Shown here piece by piece: positions 48,101 to 59,170 of a stretch of DNA of 64,000 nucleotides. The stretch is from NCBI GenBank assembly GCA_027559495.1, contig JAMXSV010000016.1, positions 1,116,001-1,180,000 on the forward strand. Reading direction: 5' to 3'. Each line of letters opens with the position of its first letter. Positions within the stretch are counted from its first letter, which is position 1. The notes beneath the pieces are model-generated. The model saw nothing but the letters and a program-made list of their open reading frames with translations. It was not told the origin of the DNA and made no database searches. Position numbers and translations under genes: made by a program. Origin of the DNA: Aurifilum marmelostoma (Eukaryota > Ascomycota > Sordariomycetes > Diaporthales > Cryphonectriaceae).

Positions 48101-50938
48101 GCCCAAGGTGTACGCCCCGGTCCTCCCAATGGTCCTCTGCAATGGCGCTGATGGTATCGGAACTGGTTGGAGCACCTCCATCCCTAACTACCACCCCATG
48201 GACATCATCAAGAACCTGAAGAAGCGAATGGGTCGCCTTGACGGCTCATCCGAGGAGGGTGCCTTTGAGACCATGACCCCGTGGTTCCGGGGCTGGAAGG
48301 GCCAGGCTGAACCAGAAGGTCCTGGCAGGTACAAGTTCAACGGCATCGCCACGCAGGACAGGCCAAATGAAGTCGTCGTCACCGAACTGCCCATTCGCAC
48401 ATGGACAGATGACTTCAAGTCGAGACTTGAGCAGATCATCAGGGGCGACAAGGGCATCTCCTGGATCAAAGACTACAAGGAATTCAACGACCACCGCAAT
48501 GTTCATTTCGAGATTCAGATCGACGACAAGGTCATCAAGAAGGCGATCGAAGACAATGATCTGCTTGAGAAGTTCAAGCTGACTAAGTCAATCGGTACCA
48601 CGAACCTTGTGGCCTTTGATCCACGCGGGCAGATCCGCAAATACGACAATGTTGAGCAGATTCTGGAGGAATTCTACGTGTACAGGTTCGAGCTGTACAC
48701 CGAGCGAAGGGTAAGTGTCTCATCGCATGGTGAAATCTCCCATGGAGAGCGTGGCGCTGACCTCATCTCAGGCATATTGGCTCAGAGTCCTCGACGATGA
48801 GTATGAGAAGCTGAAGAACATGGCTCGCTTCATCGAGGAGATCATCAGCGGCAAGATTGTCGTCTCCAAGAAGAAGAAGGTTGTTCTGGTGCAAGAACTC
48901 CGCGCAGCCAAGTACAGGCCATTCCCCAAGGGCCATGTTGGCCATAAGGTTAAGAACACCGATGAGGAGATGGACCAGGACGACGAGGCGGCCAAGGATG
49001 ATGACGAGGTCAACGGCGGTATCCCCGGTGCTGGAGACTTCGACTATTTGCTCTCGGTAGGTGCAGCAAACCCTCGCAATTCCTCTCGACTTATTATACT
49101 AATATTCTCAGATGCAAATCTACTCCCTGACGATCGAGCGCCTTGAGCGGCTGAAGAAACAAATCGCCGACAAGAAGGCCGAGAAGGACGAGCTCGAAGC
49201 CCTCAGCGAGAAGGATCTCTGGTGCAAAGATCTCGATGCCTTTGCCGAGGAATGGGAAAACCAGATGGCCCTGGATGACGAGATTCGCAGCAACATCAGG
49301 AAGATGGGTCGCCGCGTTTCCAAGAAGATTGGCGCTGGCAAGGGCGGCAAGCGGTCCAAGAAGGATGATGACGACTACGACCCGTCCAGCAAGTCCAGGG
49401 CCCGGTCTAACATGAAGACCGGGCGGACTGTGAAGACGATCATGGAGCCTCCTGTCAAGACCACTGCCCAACAACGCTTCGCGTCGCAATTCTCCAAGGC
49501 ATCGAAGCCTCCTACCATGGGCACTGATGGTGCAGGCTCTGATGACGACGAGTTCACGACCGAGTCGTTCAAGAGGGAAGCGCCGAAAGACAGGCCTGTT
49601 CGTGCCAAGAAGCCTGCTATTCTTCTCGACCTGTCAGACGAAGATGACGACTTTGCCTCGCTCGAGGAACCCGAGACAAAGCCGGAGCCTGCCGAGGCGT
49701 CCACGGCAGAACCGTCTCCTCCGGCAGATATCTCTGATGGCGTCGGCGGCTCATTCGATGCAGTGAGCAGGCCCAAGCCCAAGGCTAACGCGGCACCCGT
49801 GAAGGAGCCTTCTCCGATGGATATGTCTGAGGACGATGATGACGACTTCATTGCTCCGAGCAAGAGCAATGGCAAGTCAAAGTCCAAGGCAGCGCCAGCG
49901 AAGAAGCCGTCCCCTGTGGTGGATCTATCCGACGACGACGCGGAGGAGGAGAGCAAGCCCAAAGGCAGATCCAAGGCAGCACCCGCCAAGAAGACATCTC
50001 CGGTAATCGATCTCTCGGACGACGATGACGAGAATTTCGCGGCGCTGAGTAAGCCCAAGGGCAAGCCCAAGGCAGCGAACGCAAAGAAGCCGTCTCCCGT
50101 GATGTCTGCTGAGCCCGAGGAGGAGTCAGAGGCAGAAGTTGAGGAGGTCCAACCGACCACTGGCCGCAGCAAACGTGCAGCTGCCTCCAAGGCCAAAAAA
50201 TGGGCTTTCGACACCGACGAAGAGTCGGAGAGCGACGGTGAAAACATGATTGGAGATGTCGGCGCCCTGGTGCGGGGCATCGGCGAGCCCGCCGCGAGCT
50301 CGACCAATGGCAGACTTAGTCTATTTGCCATGTCGCGATCAGAGCACGGCAACGCTGCGATGCCCAAGTTGAAGACAAAGCAGGCCCGTACCAACTTTGA
50401 CCTGGACAGTCCTGATGACACCAACTACGAGCTGCTGGCCAAGTCTTCCCCCCAGAAGCCTACCAAGTCCTCCGACATCGACGAGCTGATGTCTGAAGAC
50501 GACGACGCTCCAGTCACGTCCAAGGCTCAGGCCAAGCAGAAGCAAGGCAAGGCACCTCTCAACGTCGTCCCCGCTGGGCCCGCCAAGAAGGCCCGCGGTC
50601 GCCCCGCCGGCTCCAAGAACGTCAAGTCCAAGGACGACGCTAAGCCAACGAAGCTGTCTCCAGCTGCCAAGGCCTATGCCGCCAAGAACAAGACCTCTGC
50701 GGCCGCCAGCAAGGGCAAGAAGAAGGCCTTTGATTTCAGCGAGGACGAGGACGAGGATGGCGATGGTGACGTACGTATGGAGGATTCCCCTCCAGCGCCA
50801 GCTGGGCGCGCCGCAAGTGGGCGTCCGGGTCGCGCGGCGGCAGCAAAGAAGAAGAGCTACGCCTTGCCTTCGGACGATGAGGACATGTCGGACGCTGGCA
50901 GCGGCGGCTCAGATGTCTATGCTATGGACTCGGACTGA
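45162..50938 (+). CDS. TOP2: DNA topoisomerase II
   Basis: Four exons: 45162-45230, 45357-48710, 48772-49056, 49112-50938, giving 1844 aa. Top2 passes one duplex through a transient double-strand break using ATP. It is needed for decatenation, chromosome condensation and segregation in the nucleus. GHKL ATPase motifs: EILVNAADN (near 187) and GRNGYGAKLCNVFS. TOPRIM: EGDSARGLAV (near 569) and DQDHDGSHIKG (near 646). The catalytic Tyr906 lies in SARYIFTRLSPFARR. The tail (about 1250-1844) is a Lys/Ser/Asp-rich disordered region with repeated hydrophobic-acidic motifs and several KKK/KRR-type basic clusters. Intron 1 (126 nt) is a multiple of three without stops, so retention would insert 42 residues. 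The start MDSDAESAFDDFQDE is the usual fungal one. Length is somewhat above the about 1430-1700 of relatives, owing to the tail. Confidence 0.96.
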
Positions 50939-52042
50939 GTAACAGCTGCTTGATCTCAGGCGGCGTGCGGCGTGAGGCGTGCGGCGTGAGGCGCGTGTGA
51001 TGGGCCACGGGAACTTGGGCTGGCACGAGACATGGAGTCTTTTCTTCTCTTGATGATTTTGGGATCCACAGAACGTGATGATAACAAGAGGACATGTGTG
51101 ATGAGGCAATACTCACAACGTCCTGGTTCTCAGACTTGGTTTGCATGCGGGCTTCAACAATGGGGTCAAATACTGAGGTTCTTACGACAGATGGTCAGTT
51201 AGGTGCTTCTGCGTTCTCACTTGTCATAGTTATGACGAGATGTGTGTACATTATTTCAGGTCCAAAATGAAGACGCATTCAATGAGTCGCATGTAAGAGC
51301 AGCTACGAAGTGTGGGAGTGGTCTGCTGCTTCTCCTGGAGGGAGTTCCACCGAACCTCGGAAGCTTAATACCCCAGTGATGAGCCTTCAAAGAGTGCACC
51401 ACGGTCTACGGTACATCTTCTTAGACGGCCCGTCTCCATGCCTCACGGGCCCCTTTCCTACATCCATCATCGTCCACGTAGAATGACTGAACCTTGCAGG
51501 GACAGTGGTATCTTTCACCGAGCTCGCAGCTGAGTACACATACCTGTAAAATGCGAACAAGTGTTGCGCAGCAGTAAGAAGATTATGACAAGACAGCAGT
51601 GTATATGCATATGCACACGTCCATTCCATATCGTCCCGCCCCCATTCAACGTAACTAACCAGGTAATTAAGTATTTGAAGCACTAGCATCATCAGACCTG
51701 AAGTGACTATTGGCAATCTGCAATTAAGTACTATAAAAAGGGGGTGCCCACATGGACCTCGTGACTAAGGAGGAAGAAAAATAAATAAAAGAACACCGAG
51801 AGGAAGAAGAGAAGGCCCCATTGATAACCCAATCCATTTTCCAACGTCAGTCAACCACTTTTAATTAAGCAACCAGCAGCGTCAGTCAAAAGGACATTAG
51901 GGCCAGACGACTGTCACATAAGAAGGCAGAACTAACAAGCCATTCCGGACAAACGTAAGAGAAATCCTCCAAGCGGGGGGGAAAAAGTCAAGACAAGACG
52001 GAACATCAGTCATTCATTGATGAAGTATATTGGGCCGCGCAT
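50939..52042. other. Convergent 3' flanks of TOP2 and the terpene synthase gene
   Basis: 1.1 kb. It has a 14-bp unit repeated exactly twice at 50962-50989, just after the TOP2 stop. A TATAAAAAGG-like box near 51731 on the plus strand leads to no gene that I can see. Confidence 0.5.
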
Positions 52043-53819
52043 TCACAGAACGATGCTCAGCGTTCCGTCTGGCTGCTGATACTTCTTCACGCCGTATCTC
52101 GGCGACTCGATCCTTGCCGAAAACAATTCCAGGTAAGCAATCCTTCTTTTTTTTTTTCTCTCTTTCCCTTCCAGAGAACAAGGGCTGCTAGGAATAAAAG
52201 AAACTTACGAGTAGGCCAGCGTCCCCGTGTCCATGATGCGGATCCCATTGATGAATCTCATGACATCCCTGTGGACCTGGACATCACCCCGCGTCATGTC
52301 GCTCAGCCTGGCTGCCATGGTGTCGAGTCGGTCCCTGGAGCTGTGCATCTCGTGGATGAGGTCGGTGATGACGCGGTCGAGGGGCTTGCCTGTCTTGAAG
52401 AGGACGGGGACGATGTTGACGACGCAGTCGGTGGCCTGGCGGGAAGGGATTGGTTATCAGATGGGGGCGTGGTGAGAAGGCAGATAGGGGAAACTGAAGA
52501 GGAGTGGTGGTCATAATAGTGACAAAAGAATGATTGCCGAGCAGACTTACAATCTCCTTCTTGAGAGACAGGATGTCATTGACCCTACAAAGTCTCTCAT
52601 TAGCATCGTTGTTATAGTATTTTCAGAAAGAGTCGAGAGGGTCTCACACAACAATGATGAAGTTGCATTCCTTGATGATAGTCTCCATCTCAAAAGAGTC
52701 CATGATATCGGCAGGTAGCGCGGATTGGTTCGTGATCCTAAAGGAGGGGCGCACGTAGGATCAGCCACTTGTGCCACCAGATGCATACTTGACACCACAC
52801 GGATAGGGGCTTACTCGAGAAGCAGAGAGAACATGCGCACGCCAGTGACGCCAAAACGTATCTGCAAATAATCCTCGTAGTTTGGGATGCGGCCAGCTAG
52901 GCGTTCCGCCTGTTCCACCATGTTGTGTTGGACAAAATCCTGGATCCTGGAAAACATCCTCTGCCGTTGGACTAAGGCGCAAAAAGAGAGACAATCATAA
53001 CCTTGTCAGTATGGATGGGGAGATACAAAGGCTTAGTGATTACTTGGTGTGTGGCTGCGGCAATGGTTTGACAACCCACCTTGACCGAACCTGCTGCAGA
53101 ATCTCTCTCCGAATTCCTTGAACAGGAGGCAGATATCATCTGGGCTCTCTGGCTCGCCGCCACGTTCCTCCTCTGAGGGCAGGCCCAGTTGGTATTCGAA
53201 GTAATCGAGGGATTTCTCGCGCCAGACATTAGCCTTGTCAAAGTCGGTGGCCAGGAAGTGCTCGTTGGTGTCGATAATGTCATCCCAGACAAACAAGCAA
53301 ACAGTGAACAGTGTCGCGCTGTAGAGGTCCTCCCAGGCAGCATCGGGCCACCAGCTAGTGTGCAGTCTCAGTATACTTCTCCAATGATCATCACATGCTT
53401 GCAGGACTGTGAGGGCTGGGAAGGTCAGGGAACACATACACAGATGCGAACAGGGCAAAGTCGCTCTTCTTGAATTTTGCGCACTGTGCTGGGTCTGAGA
53501 TGCTCCTATAGTTGACAGTGATAAGTCAGCAAATCTATCATTGTTCCTCTGCATGTTAGCAGTCAGGGGATGACACGAGGCTGCTCACTCACCTCTTGAG
53601 CATGCTGTTGACCTCAAGCACCAGGCGCTCATATTCTGGGTGTCTAGCTCCAGATGGCCACAGGTCAAAGCTCTTGGTCATGTCGACATGTATCGTCCTG
53701 CCCTTGAGCTCCCGGGCGAGAGCGGCGTTGATGTCCATCGTGTCTCTGTATGGCTTCACTTCTGCCAACGATGTAGCAGACAGGTTGCAAAGGTGGATAG
53801 GGGGCGAGACGGTCTGCAT
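52043..53819 (-). CDS. Class I terpene synthase (sesquiterpene synthase-like)
   Basis: Eight exons on the minus strand: 53819-53593, 53505-53440, 53354-53080, 52971-52815, 52737-52648, 52584-52551, 52435-52209, 52112-52043, giving 381 aa. All junctions are GT/AG and in phase, and all class I metal motifs are intact. The aspartate-rich motif is VWDDIIDTNE (Asp122, Asp123, Asp126). The NSE triad is NDILSLKKE (Asn274, Ser278, Glu282). The C-terminal RY pair is in SPRYGVKKY (Arg364, Tyr365). The length fits a single-domain fungal cyclase; there is no prenyltransferase domain. It should cyclise a prenyl diphosphate, most likely farnesyl diphosphate, in the cytosol; the product cannot be told. No P450, transporter or regulator of a cluster lies beside it: TOP2 and a kinesin flank it. 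Confidence 0.93.
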
Positions 53820-56218
53820 GGTAGCAGTAACAAAAGATTATATAGTACGAGGAGTGGGATGTGAAGGAAGATATCGTAAGAAGCCCCCACTTATCGTGCC
53901 AGACAAATTTATCAGATACTCAATTCACCACTGCTGGAGCAGATGCGTATGTGTATGTTCCTAGGTGGTCACAGAGAGCCACGGTAAATAGCTTGGAGTG
54001 GTCCTGGGGAGCTTGCTACTTTACCTCTGCCGAGGGGGCCCCTTACCTTCCCCTCCCCTCTCAGAAGCGGGACTGACATCAAGCCTCATCATCTCGTGGA
54101 TATAGATCCTTCACCTCACTGGACAAAGTAAAAAAAGGCTTCTTGCCAGATTTGGATCTTCAGGCATGTTATAGCGCAGGCCGAACGCAACAATGACCTA
54201 TTCTCAGGGTACACTGCGTTGGGGCGGATGGAAGGCTGGCTGCAAGAAATATTGATATTCAAGGCAGCGTGGCGTTGTAGTCTGAGACAACTGACACGCA
54301 TGGCAGCTCATGAGGTGAGAACAGGTGAGGATGAGCCCTCGAGCCGCACGAATCGCAGTCGACGACAAGGTGTGGTGGGAGGATAAGAAGAAGCACAAGT
54401 CGAATAGAAACGCCTCGATGCCTAGCATAGTCCAGGTGCACTGCATCGGAACCCACAATCCGGCGGCCGGGTTCAACACGATGGCGTGCCTCGAGGTTGT
54501 CGAGTTCTCCACCCATCATAACCGGGTTGAGTGAGCGGCCCATACATCTTCAGCCATGCCAGAAAAACCAAGGACGGGATCGATCTTGCATATTCGTCCG
54601 AGATCCACCTCCCTGCCGCATCGTAGATTGGCCGCCACGCGCAAGGAGGGAGGGTTGCACGACATAAATATGCTTGCACCGAGAGTTCGGCGAGTGGACG
54701 AGAGCGATCCGGCGAGACACGAGGCTCGGGCAACCGCGAGCGTTGTCCCTCAAGGGTACGCAATGCGCTTCCTCAACGACTGGTGACCAATACTGTGCGG
54801 CTGCCCTGCCCTGCGAAGACACTGGCTTGGCGCCACGCCGGGTTGAGAAGCCGTCCTCCCAAGTCATGCGCGTCCTTCTTGCTGGCCCCCGTCAGCTTAC
54901 CTCACATAAACGCGATTTCTCACAGGTGTGACAAGTCGAACAAGGTGGAGGGCTAGAGAAAAGCGTGGGAGGGTCGCGGGATGTTTTGGGGTTGGGGGGG
55001 ATATAGGAAGGAAAATAAGAAAAAAAAAGGGTAGGGAAACATTCCCGAACCAAAAGGACCAGGTAAGAAAACTTCAGGAAAAAGGGGGAAAAGAAATAAA
55101 ATAAGATAAATAGAAAAGAAAAAGCCAGAAAAAGAAACACCACCCTCCCGCTGGACCCTTGTTTGCCACAATTAGCTTTTCTTGCTGACCGCCGCAATGA
55201 ATTACCCGCCGCTCTCCTCCGATGCAAAAGCAAAGTTGGGAGGTCCAATAGAAAATATGCCGGAAAAGCAAGCCACACTGGAGAAGAAAAAGAAGATAGG
55301 CATTGCCTGTTTGCGGGACCCGTCACGAATAGAACAGCCTTGCGAGGGGAGAGAAAGCAAACAGAGTAGGATCGCGTCGTCATCATGACGATGCCATGTA
55401 GCCGAATACGCACCGCGAAATTGGATCAGCAACCTCGCACAGGTTTCACGACAGATTCATAGATTGCTTTTGGTGCTCCTATTCGTAGAAGCTCGATTCT
55501 TCTTCGTAATATGCCCTCATATCGGAGACGTAGCCGGAAGCGTCTGGCCTCGAGGCCACGACAAGCCCTGCAATGTGGAAAAGAGGGTGGATGCAAGCAC
55601 CACAGATCCTGCTCCTTGCCGAGACACCAAGTTGCTATGCTGTGGACTGACCTGTTTGTTACACATGTGTGTTAGCACTCAAGAGGGGATATCATCCGTC
55701 AGCACGGAAATCTCGCGGGAGTGGAGCATACCATCAGGAGAGAGCAGAACAAGACGATGCAGTCAGGCTTCAGGCCGAGACATTAGTACAACCAGAATGA
55801 ATAAGTCACCAAGAAGAGGAGAACTCCGCCCTGACTCGGAAAGGAGAAAAGAAATTCGTATCTTCATATAACCACCCTTCGACCAAGAAGCCAGATTGTG
55901 TATATATCTTGCCAGGATGATCATGGTCAGCCAACTCATCCGTAACTCCCAAACTAACGTAGACAAGGCCGGCTCTTCCGTGTGCTGGGTATCCATTATT
56001 ATGAGCACTGTCTCAACTGTGCCTTGCGCCCTCCCTGAACCATAATCTTGCCTCGCGGTGGAAATTATGCAAGGTCGTAGAGGACAAAGCGCGTCTCTCG
56101 CTTTCATACCGGGCCGTGTATCATATATGGAGGAAGTGGGGGACCGAATCACGGAGGACAGAGGACAAACAAGACTCTGCGGCGAGCTTCCGTGGCCGTC
56201 GTGACCTTTCAAAAGGGA
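53820..56218. other. Gene-free stretch, terpene synthase promoter side
   Basis: 2.4 kb between the terpene synthase start and the 3' end of the kinesin gene. No tailoring enzyme, transposase or other gene motif is seen in any frame. The purine-rich run at 55000-55130 is unremarkable. Confidence 0.5.
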
Positions 56219-59170
56219 TCATCCTCCACATCCAGGCCCCCCCTCCCACTTCCTTGTTGTCAGCTTTCTGAGTCTTTTTGTGGGTGTTCTTGTCCCTTCA
56301 ACCCGGCTGTTGCTGTTGCCTCGGCTACTGTTCTCACTCCTGCTGCCCTTCCTGGGCTTCCGGTCACCAGTGCTGCCGGAGTGCAACGTGAGGTCCTCAA
56401 TTCGCCGATGGAGGATCTCGCCTTGGATGTTCTCGTCGTTCATGTTTCGGCTCGCTTGCCTCGTGTACGACAGAGGGCTGCCATTGCCGCTGGTTGGGAA
56501 GTCGTCTCTGTCCATCAGGGGCATCCGCTTGGTTGGACTTCTTCCGGCGAGCTCCCTCTTCAAGATATTCACCTCGCGGCGCAGTCTCGCATTCTCCTCC
56601 TCGAGCGTTTCGGTGAGGATATTCTCCTTGTTGTCGCAAGCGTCCACCTCATCTCCTGCAACTGCTTCAGACTCGACAGGCTTCTCAGCTAGGCCTCTCT
56701 CGAACACTGCCATTTTCCTATCCCAGTGTTCCTCGCCCCTCTCGATAGCCATCTGCATGCCCGCCTTCCATCGGGCGAGCTCTACAGCAAGGCGCTGCTC
56801 GAACTCGGCGACGCAGTCCTCACGCACTGCCTGCTCAAGCTCTAGCATCTTATCCTGGACTGAGACCAGGTGCGCCTCGGCAGCAGCTCGTGCCTCTTGT
56901 TCACGCAACAGAGACTCCCGGAGCTGCCTAGTCTCCTCGGACAGTCGAGAGATCTCGAGTGCAGCATGCTCCATCGTGACACGATCTTCCGAAGAAGTCA
57001 TGCTCGTTAAGGAGAAGTCTCGCGCTACCGTCTGGTCCTGCCTCATCATACTCGGGGCCAAGATTGGAGCTCGGTGAAGGGTCCAAGTCGGAGACAGACC
57101 TGGACTCGCGCTGTCACAAGAGGAGCCTGTACAATCTGCTGTGTTATCAACCTGAAGCACAGCCTCGGAGATGGACGGGTTCCGGGGGCCAGTGACCTCT
57201 CGCGCTAGGGCACTGTAACGGAGGATCTGGGACGTGGCATTGTAGTCGCCACTTGCGTCCGCTGTCACGATCATGACTGCTTTCTGTGGGTTACGCCTCG
57301 GAGCGGTCTGAGACTGACTGAGCGACGAGGAGGATGGAAACGAGTTTGAAAATAGCAACTCGGTGAGCTTGCACTGTCGAAACGGCACAATGCTTGGCTG
57401 TACGGACGATCATCAGCCTGTCATTCACGCAAAACAAGGTGGGTAGGCCTGAGATCATACCTTGCTGGTACTACCGGCATCGCTCTGCATCTGTAGGCAT
57501 TGGCCCAGATACATCAGTGACTCGTTGATCTTGCCCGCCTCTGCAAGCGTGATTCCTGCAGTCTTTGCATCTCGAGCCCTCTCGCTACCGGCGAGGTCCA
57601 CAATGGTGAGAGCGTTGCCACTCCAGGGATACCGATGCCGCTTGCTGACAGACCTCTTCCGCTTCAAGACTTCGATGCAGAAGAAGCCGTGACTCCGGGA
57701 ACTGACACTGTTGCTGACAGTACCGGCAACGCGTCGCTCATGTACGCCGGCCTCAAGCACCATAACGGCCTGGTTGAGGTCTGAGCACACGATCTTGCGG
57801 AGACCAGCTACCACCTTCCGGTCGGGGGACAGCTCAGTTGGCTTGAATAACAGCGGTCTCCGTCGGAATTCCTTGGTGGTAGCAGATCTGACTGGGGGCG
57901 TGAGCAGGTCAAAAATTCGGTCGTTGTATACCTCATACATCGACATGAGTACGACATATTCGGCCGCAGGATCACAGGTGACGTTGATGGAGCTTATATC
58001 TGGGACCTGAGGCAGCGACGAGGGCGGCGCCAAGTGCCGGCGTGGCGTCGGCGGCACCAACTGCTCGGACTTTAAGGACGTGTTTTTAGTACATCTTTTC
58101 TTCTGTTGTGCGGAAGCAGTGGCACTCATGTAATGCCTGGAAGGGAGTTTGCTGGGGGTATTGAAACTGCCAGATTTTGCCTGCAGTGGCTGACGGCTGC
58201 CATAGGAAAGGGCAGGCAGGCCACGACGCAGCAGTTCTGGGGTGCATGGCGAGGAGACAGTGTAGTCTTCCCTGCGGACCGCCCGTACAGTCTTCGGGGT
58301 GGACACGCAAGGGTCGAGCTCCTCCTCTCCTCCCTCCTCTTGCACGTGTGGAAGCTCGGAGTAGAAAGCAGGCGCTCTGGGCGCATCAAAAGCAGAAGGA
58401 AAATTGTGAGTTCGTACAAGCTGTGGAGTCTGTGCTCGGGTGGGCGGCTGAGCCGACCCGAAAGCGTCTCCATAGTTAGCCTCGATGAAGGTCGAGGCGC
58501 TGGATATGATGGCCTCAGAGGCATCAGAGGTCTTGATGGACGCCTCGACTGTGCTGTCGGAGTCGACACTGGCGAACTGATCCCCGATAGATCGGAAGAG
58601 GAGGTCGAGAGCCAGCTGCGTCAGTCCGCGCTGTGACCGAGAGCCTAGCATTGTATGTGACTGTGTTTTTTTGTAAAACCGTGTTAGCAGGGTCTGAGCC
58701 CGACACAAAGCCGTGGAATTGGGTTCCCGAGGCAGCAGGGAGGGGCCACTCCAGGCACATTATATTACCTTTCCAGATCCAGTCATACCGAGCGTTGCCA
58801 GTAGGGCATCTGTGCCATCTCGGCCATGAGGGGCGAGGATGCCCCCGACGAGAGGCACGACGTTGGTACAATGAAAGACGTCGAGCTGGGTGGCATCCTC
58901 CTCGAAGACACGGGTGAAGGCGAATTTCTCAACGGCTCGTCGGCGGTCGTTTGGAGGGTTGAGAGTGATGTGGGTGGGTGCCGTGGAAGGAGCATCAGCT
59001 GCAGGGCGCTCGACGAGGATAAAGCGTTCATCGGAGGACAGGCCGATAACAGGAGACGGGCGAAGACGAAGATAGACCTGAAAGAGGTTGTTTGACGACG
59101 ACGACGACGACGACGACTTCGACTTCGACTTCTTATGGCCGGCGCTCGAGCCTACAGACGAGTCGCCCAT
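56219..59170 (-). CDS. Kinesin motor protein, kinesin-6-like
   Basis: Three exons on the minus strand: 59170-58769, 58660-57461, 57397-56219, giving 926 aa. The motor comes first. FQVYLRLRPSP begins the core. The P-loop is GMTGSGKSHTMLG (residues about 128-140), split by intron 1 after GK. MYEVYNDRIFDLL, SSRSH (near 454) and TIVDLAGSERARD (near 488) are switch I/II landmarks. RQCKLTELLFSNS and QILRYSALAREV close the domain. About 200 disordered residues (roughly 165-362) interrupt the motor between the P-loop helix and MYEVYND. An enlarged insert at this place, plus Met instead of Gln in the P-loop, points to the kinesin-6 group (KIF20/KIF23, Klp9) that acts at the spindle midzone. Coiled coil follows (EISRLSEETRQLRESLLREQ; ENARLRREVNILKREL). 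The tail is basic. Confidence 0.88.

Noticed and set aside
51728..51745. TATA-box-like TATAAAAAGGG on the plus strand
   Set aside because: No gene follows on this strand; the site lies between two convergent 3' ends.
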